Part shown: piece after piece, positions 1 through 12,470 of the stretch | How positions within the stretch are numbered: position 1 is the stretch's first letter | How the letters are laid out: each line of letters starts with the position of its first letter | DNA from: Symbiodinium sp. CCMP2592 | Taxonomy: Eukaryota; Sar; Dinophyceae; Suessiales; Symbiodiniaceae | DNA length: 64,000 nucleotides | Assembly: GCA_905221615.1 (NCBI GenBank) | Contig: CAJNDT010000001.1 | Location: 3,833,265 to 3,897,264 of the forward strand | Reading direction: 5' to 3' | Program-made: the position numbers and the translations under genes | Notes under the pieces: model-generated | What the model was told of the DNA's origin: nothing | Seen by the model: the letters and a program-made list of their open reading frames with translations, nothing else | The model's database searches: none

Positions 1-22
1 CTCGGCATCCTTGAGATCACAG

Positions 23-106
23 GCCTCCTGGCGAGCCTTCGCCGACAGAAGGCACCTAGAAGTTCGGTGGGCTGCGATCGTCTCCATCCAGAAGGCGAAG
101 AAAGAT
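23..106 (+). CDS. Exon-like island, IQ-type helix
   Basis: An 84-nt phase-0 island lies between an AG acceptor (21-22) and a GT donor at 107. It encodes a basic amphipathic helix ending AAIVSIQKAKKD, where SIQKAKK resembles the start of an IQ motif (IQxxxRG). IQ motifs bind calmodulin or myosin-type light chains. It is the first of a series of similar islands on the same strand. No start codon is visible, so it is an internal exon of a gene that begins outside the window, if it is real. Confidence 0.4.
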
Positions 107-843
107 GTGCTTGGCTATATGCTTTACGCTATACTAAAATATACTAAAATCATGATCTACCACTTCTGCCTCTACCACTGCCACTGTAGATCCAGCACCA
201 CTAGCGCTGCTACCTGCCGTCGGTTATAACTACCCCTTGCCCCTACCCGCACCACTACCACTACCACCAGCATTACCACCAGTACTACATGCCACTACTT
301 CTATTGCTCCAGCTACAGTTGCTGCCACTGCTACAGCTGCTAGTACTGCTATAGGTACTGTTGCTGCTGCTGCTGTTGCTGCTGCTGCTGGTCCCACTGC
401 TTGCATTGAGACTTTTCTTCTTTACTGTAGCACTATCCACCACGTTTTTGTTCGTCATCGCTCCATTGTTATTCTCGCGTCCATCAGAGTGAGCGACAAT
501 ACTCGTTGAATGACCCCACGAACGGCAGGCTGGTCGTTGTTTAGTACGACCAGTACTATGGCACCCTTTGCAATACGCGCTTGTTACCATCGTCGTCATC
601 AGCGGCATTTACCTTAGGGCGGTCCGCAGGTCATTCGTGGCTACATCCACGGTCGCAACTGGCTGCGCATGCGGCACAAGTCGGCCGCGAGGATTCAGGT
701 CCTGGGGTAGGGGGTGTCTATCACATAGTCGCTTAGGAGAGTGCAGCGAGTGGCATTGCAGCAGAGGATGTTTGAAAGACACGTTTTGTCCATAGCGTCC
801 AGGCTCAAATCCCCACCCTTTTTCTCGGATTCCCTCTGCGGAG
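107..843. other. Non-coding stretch, low complexity
   Basis: This stretch holds CTG/CCA/GCT-rich simple sequence (about 175-400) that opens reading frames in several phases purely through composition. I see no gene in it. It is probably intron. Confidence 0.5.
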
Positions 844-912
844 GCACTGGTCCGGGGAATCTTCCAGCGGCAGCGGCATGCGAAGCGGCTTGCAGCAGCG
901 ATTCGCATCCAG
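844..912 (+). CDS. Exon-like island, 23-aa IQ-type unit
   Basis: Exactly 69 nt, phase 0, between AG (842-843) and a GC-type donor at 913 (CAG before gcaggg). It encodes a 23-residue basic helix containing FQRQRHAKRLAAAIRIQ. The closing IRIQ is an IQ core whose second half would come from the next exon. Its length equals that of the island at 2913-2981, and 23 to 25 residues is the usual spacing of IQ motifs in myosin necks. GC donors are common in dinoflagellates. Confidence 0.5.
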
Positions 913-2912
913 GCAGGGGGTGCTTCTGTAAATGCAAATTTGAGCAATCAATGTATGTCTATATAACTATAAATATATCTATAAATAAATATATATATAT
1001 ATATATACATACAGGTGTATGGTTATGCGGCATACAAAGAAACATACACTAATCATTAATCTCTATGATGAGTTAGTACATGCACAGAAAGACATAGACG
1101 GATAGATAGACAGATAGATAGGGCAGATGTACAAGACACAGGTAGATAGAGATATTGAAAAGGATGTAGATACAAACATAGATATCGTGCTTTTCATAGA
1201 AAAGATATAAATCCAGATATAGCTGCAGATCTAGATGTAGGCAATTTTTTGATATAGGTAGGTGGGTAGATGAATAGTCAGATAGATATTTAGGTAGTTA
1301 AATGCACACTGATATACACATACATATGAGGAAATACTTGTTATCACTCCATAGTTACATTCATGCTATGCCGGATACCAGCAGCATGTTGGCACATGAC
1401 TGTGCATATACATATGCCCAAGAACACTGACATTGCAAACACAGTTCGACTGAGTACAATGCACGCATCTGGGAAGTTGGTAGAACATAATATGGTTCGG
1501 ACAAGGTTGGGACACAAGGATGCAGCGGTATGCAACGCGAACGGCACATTTGCAATAGCTGCGGTGCCACGCACCAGTGCCAGCCTCGCAGTGCTCGGCA
1601 GCGATGTGTAACATGAGGGTAACTCGCACCCCTATACCAAGACGCTCGTGCACCAAATCAAACTGGTACTGGCTGCTGGCTCATGTGGTGGCATGCATGC
1701 CAAGACAAGCATGATCCAACATGTCAGCGGTTGAGTTCAACAACATACACATGCTAAGAGATCATCGATGCGAAGCAGTACTGCGTACAAACAGTGGTCT
1801 CAGGAGCACATCTGCAGGTGCTGAAACATACTCAGTCTATGACGGCATAGTTCAGCTGAGGCAATATACTGTTGTGACAGTGAGACACTGCTATGGGCTG
1901 GTCCTGAAGTATCTGCTATTGGCCGTTCACAGGAGTACGGCGAATGCTTCGGTGTGACACATTCAGCACCACGGAATGCATGGGCATAGTGTTGCCACCG
2001 TCAGGTGACTGAGCAAGATACGTACACTCAGCTTAGCAGCTACATGACTATATCATACATATATATATATATATGTAGGTATATTTATATGTTTTTATTT
2101 ATTCCTCCAGCAATACAATCACACCGCAGTGTCGGTTCTGACAGCTTATGACCGACATCATCGTACTGTGCGACAGCAACTGAGACGCCAACATCACGTG
2201 TTTTTGTGACAGCCGAGCGTTAGGCCAAGGTGGCAGCGGAGAGAGAGGCAAAATGATGCCTTTCATATCAGAGCAGATGAAGCGTGTGAATGCGACAGCA
2301 GTGCACAGGACCAGAAGCAGAGTATTGAAATGCAAACAGTTGTGGCATAGCCTCGGTTGTGTGTGAGTGTGTTGCCCTCCGCGTAAACTTTGCCGTCCGA
2401 CATCTGTATAAGCCTCTCATCCCCGGGACATCCTGAAGCCCTAAACCTGAGACTGTCTTATCTGGGCAGGCTCGCATTCGAGGCCTCTTTGATCGGAAGC
2501 AGGCACATGGGCGAAGGGGTTCGTTGGCTTCCCAGGGTTCAAGCTTCACAACAGGAGCTTCAAGGCTAGGTCGGCCTGGAATGGGCTCTCCGGGACTGCA
2601 GGAGAGCAGCCAGGTTTAGCGGTAAAAGAGCAACTGCTAATGAGCTAATGACTATGACTGAGACAGTCGCACGCACGGCTGCAACAACGGGACTGGTAAA
2701 AAGGACAGTACGAAGGTCAAGAGCAATATTTAGAACAACTACAGCTGCTGCTGCTACTACTACTACTACTACTACTACAGCTATTGCCACACCGCTGTAC
2801 CGCTACTACTGCCACTGCTGAACTACTAAATGTTTCTCGGTTTGACCATGAACGTCATTACGCCGGTTCCTACCACTGTCAAAGCCAGTGCTGCTTGGGG
2901 CTTGGGCTGCAG
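913..2912. other. Non-coding stretch with AT and GATA-type repeats
   Basis: It contains a (TA)n tract near 988-1013, GATA/TAGA-rich sequence from about 1090 to 1300, a TA tract near 2058-2075 and an ACT/CTG tract near 2745-2780. I see no credible exon. It is probably intron. Confidence 0.5.
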
Positions 2913-2981
2913 GTTCGGAATATCCAGACAGCTGCTACGAAGCTTCAGCGCAACTGGCGGCGCTTTCAGGCACAACTGCAG
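2913..2981 (+). CDS. Exon-like island, 23-aa IQ unit
   Basis: Exactly 69 nt, phase 0, with a CAG acceptor before GTT and a GC donor (CAG before gcagct at 2982). The product contains AATKLQRNWRRFQAQLQ, a good match to the IQ pattern (LQxxWRRF for IQxxxRG). Length, phase and donor type are the same as at 844-912, which argues that the islands are real repeated exons and not chance frames. Confidence 0.55.
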
Positions 2982-3450
2982 GCAGCTTGGTAGCTTCAAG
3001 TTTCGGGTTTAGGATGGGTACTATAGGTGAAGATGTCCGAGGCCACAGGCCCGAGTTATCTGCATACTCTTCAGACTGCTCGGATCTAATTCCACTCTGT
3101 TCTGCATCGGCAGCCATCCGGCAAAGTTGATTACCGGTATCAGGAAGCAATCATCGCCCTCACCGCGGTCGACCAATTTATTTCAGCACAGATCCTGGCA
3201 GTGCATACGTACATATATATATATACACATGTACGTATGTATGTATGTGTGTATATATATATATATAGAGATAGATAGGTTTATATGTATATAAAGTGTC
3301 CTAAATCCCGACGCTTTATTATGAAGGCCCAATGGGTTGTCCCATGCGGCAATCGTCCTCCTACACCCTGCAAGCACCCTCTGCTCGCGGTATTGCGTGT
3401 AGATCCCTTAGTATGTGCTTGCTCACAGGATCCTGGCAACTGAAGGTTTA

Positions 3451-3494
3451 CCCATAGGCCCCATAGTAGTTCCTTTTTGGGATTACCGTATAGG

Positions 3495-3531
<37 letters not shown>

Positions 3532-3566
3532 GAACGCCCAAAAGGAACTACTTTGGGGCCTATGGG
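3451..3566. mobile_element. Foldback element, about 30-bp terminal inverted repeats
   Basis: The left arm (3451-3480, beginning CCCATAGGCCCC) and the right arm (3537-3566, ending GGGGCCTATGGG) are near-perfect inverted repeats. They flank a (TA)n core (3498-3525). There is no coding capacity, so it is a MITE-like or hairpin element. A shortened relative is at 27841-27920. I could not find a convincing target duplication. Confidence 0.75.
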
Positions 3567-3827
3567 TAGCGCTTAGGGAAAGTACACTCTGTCCGAACAT
3601 ATTAGACGCGCTTAGCACAGCAGGCCGTACGATGCTTGAATTCAAGTGATACATGAGGTAATGCGAGACGAGTGGGGGGTAGATGTCATATAGTCACACA
3701 CCGACATGTCAATGTACGGTTGTATGCATACATCTACATGTGTATCTCAAGGTGTTTACATGCTCCTTGGTGTGTAGGTAGCTCTGTGTGTTTGTCCACC
3801 CGTCATGGGAAGACACTCGAGCTAAAG

Positions 3828-3902
3828 GTGAAGCAGATGGTCTACGAGCGCATGGAGGTTCTCCGTTTGAAGCGCTTGGATATTCTGCGCCGGAAGCTCC
3901 AG
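3828..3902 (+). CDS. Exon-like island, charged helix
   Basis: 75 nt, phase 0, between AAG and a GT donor at 3903. It encodes 25 residues with the heptad-like pattern VYERMEVLRLKRLDILRR. It looks like an exon of the same helical, IQ-rich protein as its neighbours, although no IQ core is present. The acceptor could lie 15 nt further upstream in the same frame. Confidence 0.5.
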
Positions 3903-4292
3903 GTGCCTTGTCTGCTGCCGGTGACAATTCTATAGGGGCATTAGAACACTTTAGGGGGTTTAGGGTTTAGGGAATTGGAAAACTTTAGGAATTGTGGGTT
4001 CATTGCTTTTCGGGCTTGAGGGTCTTCAGTCTTGCGCGTCTTAGGGTCTTAGGGTTGTACTTCGGGATGTCGGCAGAGGCATCAGGCTTTAAGGTTCATG
4101 GTTTTTGCAGCTCCTTGGCCAATGCTCTATAGTCTATAGTCTATAAGTCATATAAGATGCCCTTAGTGGCCCAAAGCCCAACTTTTCAGCTTAGCGGACT
4201 CTTTTAGAGTAGCCTTATTGGAAAGTTTGAGGTTTTTCACCCATAAAAGGTAGGTCTTTGGGAAGAAAGAAGCTGCATTTTACCCAATGCAG

Positions 4293-4373
4293 GTGGCCGC
4301 GAGTGTCGTCCTGCAGAGGAACTGGAGGCGGCATGTGGATGCTCAAAATGCTCTGGAGGAGCCGAACAAATCG
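4293..4373 (+). CDS. Exon-like island, IQ motif
   Basis: 81 nt, phase 0, with a GCAG acceptor (4289-4292) and a GT donor at 4374. The product contains SVVLQRNWRRHVDAQ, closely resembling KLQRNWRRFQAQ in the 2913 island. Repetition of LQRNWRR in two separate islands with proper splice signals is good evidence of a duplicated IQ exon. Confidence 0.6.
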
Positions 4374-4422
4374 GTCTTTAAGGAATGCTCAGCTCGAGTT
4401 TAAGCCCGATTTTTTTTTCTGC

Positions 4423-4560
4423 AGGAATCGGGCGAGCTCGAACACTCATGCACTGAGCTGTTTCCTGGCTGCCCACCCTTATGAGATTTACCAGGAGCGG
4501 AAAGAGAAGGGCGATGCCGACAAGCGCACCACGACGATGCTTCTTGCCAGAATTCAGGGC
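4423..4560 (+). CDS. Exon-like island, charged helix ending in IQ
   Basis: It follows a poly-T/CAG acceptor (4411-4422) and ends before GTTCGTGAG at 4561. The frame contains HPYEIYQERKEKGDADKR and ends LLARIQG, so an IQ start sits at the exon edge as in the 844 island. The start phase does not match the previous island directly, so another exon or a different acceptor is probably involved. Confidence 0.5.
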
Positions 4561-5183
4561 GTTCGTGAGTTTGTTTTGTCGTCCTCCCGACCGCAAAGGC
4601 TTCATTGCTACTGCTGGTACATGTTTCATCATCGTACTTAGGTTTGTTTACAATCTACACAATTATTTCCAGTCAGCATTTGCTTTCTCAATTTCTCAAC
4701 AACCTCGCTAGTTCCAGAGGGGCAGTTGCTGGCGATCGATTCGTTTCACATGCAACATTTGAAGGATGCAAGAAAGAAAGACAGATACAAAAGGGGCCTA
4801 AATACTTACCAATACGATTATGAGGGCTCCTTTCTAACATTAGAATATAATTTACCCCGCCCCCCAACCCAATTTTTATTATCAAGCCCCCTATCTTAGA
4901 TGTTTGTGCGTTCGTTTCTTCGTTTGGCAGCTTCCAGGCTCGTCGCACTTTTCCAGGGAGCCGCTGCGCTGCGCCACTACATCCACCCCTGGCGACGGGG
5001 ATGCACTTTAGGGTTTAGGGTTATTGTGGTTTGACGGGTTCTCCGATGAATTCAAGCAAGCTAGCTTCGGAAGTCGAGATCAGGATTTGGTGGTTGGGCC
5101 CCTAAACCTGAGCGAGCCGCGCACTCCAAACCCCACCCCTGCCTCACAAGCCAACAACTCCTACAATCCAAAAGCTCCCTAAC

Positions 5184-5273
5184 TTACCTTTGGTTAGTAG
5201 GGAATGGAGGAATGGGGTACAAGTATAACTACTATTACTACCATTCTGCCATTCCCTACTAACCCAAAGGTAA
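5184..5273. mobile_element. 90-bp foldback element
   Basis: The left arm TTACCTTTGGTTAGTAGGGA and the right arm TCCCTACTAACCCAAAGGTA form an inverted repeat of about 24 bp with one extra base. The short core holds ACT/TAC repeats. There is no coding capacity, so it is a MITE-like hairpin inside a presumed intron. Confidence 0.7.
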
Positions 5274-5299
5274 GCTATCCCTACACCAATTCTGACAGG

Positions 5300-5392
5300 T
5301 GGCGACATCTGCCGCCTCAGATCCAAGCCATTCTGAAGGAGCTCAAAGGCCCACTCCAAAGGACGGGAGCTGCACAGAAGGTTTCGGTTTTC
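5300..5392 (+). CDS. Possible exon, weak
   Basis: After a CAG acceptor near 5299, one frame reads WRHLPPQIQAILKELKGPLQ, which is helix-like and contains IQ. Another frame is also open. It is included because of its position in the IQ series, with low confidence. Confidence 0.25.
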
Positions 5393-7839
5393 GTCTTTCT
5401 TAAACCCTGACTTGCCCGGAATAGTAGTAACAGAAGTATGAATGAGAAGAAGAATGGTCATCATGTACGATTGATAATCATAGTAAGCATCAAGACAACA
5501 ATCATACCTTTGAGGTCGGGAGTTTGCAAATGCTTCGCCTATTCCAGGATAGTCGCTTGAGCTCCCTGGACCCTGTGAAAACGACTTCTCGTGTTGTGAT
5601 CGCTGAGGTCATTTGGTGTTGGTGTTCCTTTTTTGGGGAGGGTATGCAGCAGTTCATGTTCAGATAAAGCACAATAACTCGACAGGAGCATTGCTGGCAA
5701 CAGCAGTTTGTGTAGGTGTGCACATAAAGATGCAGATGGTATTGAAAAAGTACGATAGCCGTCACCAGCATCGGCTTAAGTAACACTGTCGTGGTGACGA
5801 CCATTGTTGTTGCCAGTTTTTGTAGGTTGTATGTACGCATGCACATACATACATACACGACCATGCATGCATGTAGTGACGTAGTGGGATGTGTCGCCTG
5901 GCAGGAGCATTGCCTTGCTCCCCGTATCCGGAAAGCTCGGCTCGGAAGAGCTGGGGCGGCGGGGCCTCAACGTGGCTGGAGTGGACCACCTCCAGCTCCC
6001 AAGCCTGACAAATAAACGCAGAGACTTCGAGCTGGGTTGTTGTGGCTTTTGATTCAAAGATGTGGGGAGAGATTGGGTTCTACGGAGCCCAAGTCGCAAG
6101 CAGAGCAATCAGAGCCCGTTGCGGAGGCTACGGCATGGAGTTCGGCGACACCCAAACCCGGCTCAAACCATGGAGTGAATCCTAAACCTAGAACCCATGT
6201 ATTATCCTTTTGCAGGTCTTGTTCCCCGAAGTAATTTCACCCCATCCGGAGCCTTGGCTGAGGTGCCCCCAGACATCAAAGGATCCGGACTTGGCTTCTC
6301 ACCTCCTCCTGCAGGTGGGCTTTGAAACTTTAGGATGCCGACGATGGTGCCTCATGTTGATTGATATAGACTTACTAGTGCTGGTGACGATGCCGGCTAT
6401 GGTGTTGATGGCGGGCGAAGAACTACAACGTGAAGATGCAGTAATAACAACTGGACTATCTCATGAATGCTGTCAGGAACGTTAAGTAGTTCTATATGAC
6501 AATGATAGTGATGCTGGTCATAACGACGATACCGAAAGCAATGGCGACAATGATGATGATGATGATGATGAAAGGAACGACGATGGTGGTTCAAACGATA
6601 ATTGCTGCTTGCTGCTAGTATGCGATCAAGGTTCACTTGTCATTAGAGATTGTGGTGCTTCACGGCTATGCCGAAATGCATCTTCGCCCCGCCGGCACTG
6701 ATGGAGGGCAGCAGCAGTAGTTCAACTTGATACAGATCATAACATTCACTACAGGGGGATCTCGTGCATAGGGTGGCAAACCGAAGGTCAGCCGACACCT
6801 GCTTTCGCACGTGCCTGCAGAGCTCTTTCCAGAGACTGTGAAGCCTTCCGGCAGCAGAAGCTTCAGATTTCACCAATGTTTTCGGAGCCAAGCAGCCCTC
6901 GACTTGGTCCACCGACCTAAGAGAGCGAGAGAGGGAGAGAGAGAGAGAGAGAGACACACAGAGAGACAGAGAGACAGAGACAGAGACACACGGACACACA
7001 GACACACGTGGGAAATCAGGAAGCTAGGACCAAAAGGAAGCGCCAAAAGATTCTCCCGTGTCCAGTGTTGCCGTTCGTCAGGAGCCTGGTCTATACCTAC
7101 AGGAAGGTCTTTCCCGTATTGCACGGGTGCAAACCCTGCATCTTACATCCGAATGTTCGAGCGCAAGTCCAAGTGTGTCAGAGTCCCTACGTCTACAGAC
7201 GACATAGCTGTCGCCAAACATCAAATCCCCCGGAGCCCTATCACGTCGAAGCTCGAACCGACGAAATCGCGCTGAAGTCCAGAAGTACTCTCACCACGCA
7301 CGCACACAACCGACCGAGCCCGAAGCCCTCTGCACCGGCTATTAATCTTGAGCAGGGAATTTCGAGTATGGTAGGAAGCCCACATTAGCTGTACAAGGTG
7401 GGCTTGCTACGCCATCGGCCATCAAGCTGTGAAGCTATACCACACCAAGGGCTTCTACACCCAGGCCAGTTCAAACTTTGGGTGATAATGCATAAGGCAT
7501 TATGGTACAGACAGCATGCATAGAAGATAATATGTCTGCAACATGTATATGAAACAGGGGCAAGCATCGCTCACGTTGATGAGTCCCCGGACAGACTACT
7601 ATAAGCTCCATAGTTCCAATGTGAAATGTGAGGGTTGCGGCTTCGGGTGATTGCCATAAATTCGGAACAGTCATGCAGGAGGAGGGCCCAAACAGCTTGA
7701 ACGGTCAAGGAGTCAAGCAGGACATCGAGGAAAGACGCCCTGGCCCCTCAGTGACCCTCTTGTACGCATGGCCTTAGCCCCAAATCCCGACACCTCACAC
7801 CCCTAGACGAAGCCTGGCGCAGCTCCAGCTTGTCCTCAG
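5393..7839. other. Mostly non-coding stretch
   Basis: It holds a (GAT)n tract (about 6550-6571) and GA/CA-rich simple sequence (about 6918-7003). Short open frames near 5930-6010 and 6210-6320 are possible exons, but I cannot choose a frame or splice sites for them. Confidence 0.4.
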
Positions 7840-7911
7840 GAGGAGATACCTGTCGGCAAGGAGATGCCTCCGCACCCCAACGACAGCCTCCACTCACTCT
7901 ACAAGGACTCC
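7840..7911 (+). CDS. Exon-like island, unrecognised
   Basis: 72 nt, phase 0, with a CTCAG acceptor (7835-7839) and a strong GTGAGA donor at 7912. The product contains EEIPVGKEMPPHPNDSLHSL. A competing frame just upstream reads LAQLQLVLRRRYLSARR, which is more IQ-like but lacks the clean donor. I do not recognise a family. Confidence 0.45.
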
Positions 7912-8067
7912 GTGAGATTTGAGGTTTCGGGTGCAGGGTGCAGCAACGGGCCTCTACAAGCTAGAGATGCCATCGCGGGGGTTGGGTCTGGAAATATACG
8001 GGGGCCTTAATAATAATAATCATAATCATAATTAATCACAATATTAATAATAACTACCTATACTATT

Positions 8068-8145
8068 TGGGGGGGAGTTCCTTATTATGATTATCGCATA
8101 ATGGGTCCCAAAAACCCTATTCTAATTATCACGGCTATATTACTT
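8068..8145. repeat. Dispersed repeat, TTCCTTATTATGA family
   Basis: It shares the ordered blocks TTCCTTATTATGA, TATCGCATAATGGG and CCCTATTCTAATTAT with 37612-37680, and looser versions with 26394-26464 and 41055-41118. It is probably a short foldback or degraded MITE. Confidence 0.5.
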
Positions 8146-9639
8146 GGTTTCGGGTTTCAGGCTGTGGGTGGCTGGCCCTTGGCTGTAGATCCGGCAACCC
8201 CAAGGAAGTCGGGGAAGTGGTATTCTACGTAGGTTTTAGGGTTGCTCTCCAGGCCCTGCACAAGCCGCAAGCAAACGTCCTATGCCACACGGCAGGATAT
8301 GGATACCTACAAGACGCGCACAGACTCGATGATGGCTTTCCCTGGCGAGGACATCATTTCTGAGTTCAGGGTTTGGGTTTAAGGTTTAGGGTGCATTTCT
8401 GGCAGTGTTGAGTGTTGGCCACTTAAGAGTGTTCGGAGTCACAGCCTTCCACGAGTCGAGCCGAGCCCAGGGATTAGAGCAATTGAAACTGCGTAAATCA
8501 AAGCTTGCATGTAGGGTTTGGGCTGTTCGGCGGCAGACGCTTGAAGTCTAAATAGGGTTTATGGAACATCAGCGCTTGCCGCATGCGCTCTTCAGGGACA
8601 GAACTCACAAGGTCCATCAGGAGCCCCATGTGGACTGATCCCATTGCCAGTACCTGGCATTTGGTCTGCTATCGTTTACCCTGTATGCCATATATGTAGA
8701 TCATAACCCAGAAAGGCCGCCTCTGGGTCAACGCGATAGCACAACGGATATCACCAAAATCTGCCCCCGAAGAGCCAAACAATAATTGACGAGATACCAG
8801 CTTGCACCTCCTTAAACTGCTCTATGGCATGATGTAAAATGAAGGCCATGCCGATGCTGACCCTGGCTGGTGCCTGGACAGTGCAACGGAGAAGATTCTG
8901 CGGACTCGGTAGCGTAGCATACTGTCGAAGATGGCTGTACGAATGCACCAAGCCAAAGAACTGCAAGGCTTCGCCCAATGTCCATGTCTGCGAGCGCATG
9001 CCGATGAAACGGCCCGGAATTTTGTCAACAGCGCTGTTTACTTTAAGCCAGCGGGCCTTTCAACCCTTTACATGGGCCATCGCTCGGTTCGACGGCGCTT
9101 CAAACACTAAGACACTGAGACAGATAACGTGCATACGCCCCACTCGCGAAACTCGAATCCCGAACACTGGGTTTGCATCGCTCTCCCCGGTGCCAAGGAA
9201 TGCCGTCCCACCATCGGCATGTGTTCCTCACTGCAGAGGTCCTAGTCACCATGAGGCAGGACTTGCTAGGTTTCTGCACTGGAACTTTGGTTCCTATAGA
9301 CCAGATACTAACACACATAAATGCATGCCCACACATTCACGTACATGCTCACATACTTCCATGCAAAACCCAGCTATATACAAAAAAGCATCGGGACAAC
9401 GAAAGTCCAAATTGTATGTCTGTACGCATATGTATATATGTATATGTGTGCATACATATATGTATCTACAAAGCAATGCGAGGATGTATGCAGTTTAGGC
9501 TATATACAGCTGCACTGCATCCCATGTGTGAAGCATTGTTTTCAGACGAATGACTTCGCGTCCCAAAGCCATCATGATCCCCTTGATGCAGGGTTTCGGC
9601 GCTGAAGAGAACAAAAACCAAAGGCCTAAGCCCCAAACC

Positions 9640-9725
9640 CTTCGTAGAACACTGAACCCTTCGTAGAACCCTGATCCCTAAGCCCCAAACCCTCAACCCT
9701 AAAACCTAAACCCTTCACCCTTCGT
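9640..9725. repeat. Degenerate interstitial telomere-type repeat
   Basis: Imperfect CCCTAAA/CCCCAAA/ACCCTT units are mixed with copies of a CCTTCGTAGAACCCTGA unit. The sense is C-rich on the + strand. Confidence 0.6.
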
Positions 9726-10758
9726 AGACCCTGGCTTGGCACCGGTGCCCCTACGAAAAGCATCATTGCGAGCAGACAGGAGCTGTGGCTTTCAAAGTGA
9801 GCAACCAAAATCCGGAATAAAGCTGTTGGAATGGCTATTCGCAATACCCCATTAGTCCATAGATGTTTATCGGATAATTTCCCTCAGAGACCTACTTGAA
9901 CCCCCAGGGTTTAGGGGTGCAGAACCGTTGAGAATCAAGAACCTGGATCTCTGAACATCAAAAGGTCCTGAAGTCTGCAAGCCTAAACTAGAACCTTACA
10001 CCCTCAACCCAAACCCCAAACCACAAATCCTACACCAGAATGACTTAAAACCTGAAGCCAACGAAGCTAGTACCTTGCCAGGCAGGCCATGGACTCGCCA
10101 GCTATTTCCACGGATGATCATCTCAAGTTCCTTCTGCAGTTTTGAGAGCGGGGTCGCAGGTCTAGGGTTCAGGGTTTGGTTCGAGGTCTAGGGCAGAGCG
10201 TTTACAGTTTAGGGTGTTGGGTTTAGGGGTCAGGGTGTGCAGTTTAGGGTGCCAGCATCACAGTTCAGACTGTCATTCTGGGCGTGGATTGTTGAACATG
10301 TTGGATGAGTTACATAGGGGCCTGAGAAATCACGAAACATGTGCACATTAGGGTTTAGGATTTACAACACTAGGGAGAGTTTAGGATGCAGACAGGGCTA
10401 GACATGAAATTCTGGGCAATCGGCACACTTCAACAGAATACATTGCGAAATCTGCTTCCAGCAATGTGGCCTTTTGATTTTGGGGTCCCCCAATAGAAAG
10501 CGGAGGTCAGGATGTCGAAATACCTAGGCGGCTTCCACTGTGCCGGGCCTGTCACCGTGCGATCGGCAGGAGCCATGTGAAGGAACAATGTCGCCTGGTT
10601 CGGGATCTCATGTATGTTTTGAAGGCCAATGAAACTTCGAGACCTAATCTGAAGTCTCACCTCAGCCATCAAGCCTGAAGAATGAAGCTTCAACCATCGC
10701 CTCCCATCCCCACCCATGACCGAGGTTCCAAGGTCTCGATGCATCTGCTGGAGCTCAG

Positions 10759-10809
10759 CTGATGGAGGCCGAGCTGCTCAGGGGTACGGTTGGCGCGTTA
10801 AAGCGTAGG
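10759..10809 (+). CDS. Short exon-like island, helix
   Basis: 51 nt, phase 0, with a CTCAG acceptor and a GT donor at 10810. The product is LMEAELLRGTVGALKRR, 17 residues. It is short, so the evidence is only its splice signals and helical character. Confidence 0.35.
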
Positions 10810-11457
10810 GTGCAGGCAGTGCACATCGGGGAGTGCGTATCTAGGCATCTAGCTAGACAAACCTACACGCATAGACGACCCACAAGCAAACACCGACACA
10901 GCCACGCTTGCACACGCGCAGACACCAACGCGGACAAGATACATGCGCACGTACAGGCACGCATATACAGCTCTAGACACGCACACACACACACACACAC
11001 ACACACGCACAGAGTCACATGCGTACCTACAGGCACATATACACAGCCCTATCAGCCTTACACACGCTTCGATGCGCGTGTCCGCTCTGCCGTCTGCATA
11101 GATGCGCAGGTGCTTGCCTGATCGAAACTTACACAAGCAGGCAGCAGAAGGTTCGTACGCTTGCGCACACAGCACAAACAGACCCATGCACACGCGATCT
11201 GTTCGCTCATGCCGACTGCAAAGCAGTCATGATGTTTGATTCCACTATCACCCTTGCAGTTTGGACGGCGAAGCAACAGTCGTTCGTACGTTTGGAGCTT
11301 GCGTGCACAATGGCATTTCACGAAGCACTGTAGCCGGCGACAAGTGTGTCATTACGGAGTTCCACCTAGCCGGTTGGAAATTGGAAAGACCTGTGACGCC
11401 AGTCAAGCCCGTGCTTGGAATTCCATTGCAATCCAACCGTAACCCTGAATCGCGCAG

Positions 11458-11570
11458 GTGCTGGCTGCGGAGCTCGAGCATCGCTTGCCCTTAGACTGGC
11501 CCAACCAGCACGGGACTGTTGCAGCGCTCGCACAGCAGCCACTTGGGATAGACATCGGAGTACATCTGCA
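11458..11570 (+). CDS. Exon-like island, unrecognised
   Basis: After a GCGCAG acceptor the frame reads VLAAELEHRLPLDWPNQHGT and stays open to a possible GT donor near 11576. The residue mix looks like real protein. The right edge is uncertain. Confidence 0.45.
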
Positions 11571-12212
11571 TCCGTAGCCGCGGATGTATGTCTGCATGCA
11601 TGTACCTACCTATGCATCATGCATGCATGCACGTAGGGAATGTTTGTCCCTCTGTCAGTCTGCAGGTGTTTATATATATATGTGTGAGCACGATGTTTGC
11701 ATATATACAGTAGAGCCATTTACTGGTTACTGGACCACTATCGATCGGCGCAATCTTGTTTACTTGCGTCCATGCTCCGCTGTTTAAAAGATAGCTTTGC
11801 GCAAGCAAGCTTTGCCGTCGCTAAAACCCTGATGCCGGTTCTGATCCTTGCAGCCAGAGCGGATGCAAGTTTTCCAGACCGACACGACTCTTTCGGTTCA
11901 TGCGTGGCTTTGAACATTCACGAACATTATGCACAGAAAGCCGTCGTTACATCCCAGGTTGGGCTCCCACATCATGGAGGCGAGGAAGGAAGCTCGGATG
12001 CCTTTGGGGCATAGGCGGGATGGTTCTGCTACAGGTCGGCCTAAACATGTACAGATGTGTTGTTGAAAGGCCGGTGCGGACTAGTCTTTAAGATTTGCCT
12101 ATACTAGACATGCTGGTCACCGACCTTCTCCACATACATGCGTATACCTGTATATCTATATCCATTTCCATGTCATGTCCATGGCTACTTCTCTTTCTAT
12201 AGACACAACATA

Positions 12213-12470
12213 TGTACGTATGTATGTATGTATGTACGTAGGTATGGATGTATGTATGTATGTATGTATGTATGATGCATGCATGCATGCATGCATGCAT
12301 GCATGCATGCATGCATTCATGCATTCATGTGTATGTACGTATGCATGTATGTATGCGTGTTTGTATATATGTGTGTACGTATGTCCGCATGTCTGTATGT
12401 CTGCGTGCATGCATCTATGCATGTATGTATGTATTTATGTATGTATGTATGTATGTAGGTACTATGTACG
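12213..12470. repeat. ATGT/TGCA tetranucleotide microsatellite
   Basis: Runs of GTAT and TGCA (perfect TGCATGCA core about 12275-12315). All six frames open here, giving Met/Cys/Tyr/His-rich false ORFs on both strands. The TGCA core is self-complementary. Confidence 0.9.

Larger units (their letters stand above)
7912..10758. other. Long presumed intron with dispersed repeats
   Basis: It contains a TAA/AAT-rich patch (8004-8060), a dispersed repeat at 8068-8145, single telomere-type units and the telomere-type cluster at 9640-9725. A possible small exon reading AMDSPAISTDDHLKFLLQ lies near 10087-10140 after a CCAG. No gene can be supported with confidence. Confidence 0.4.
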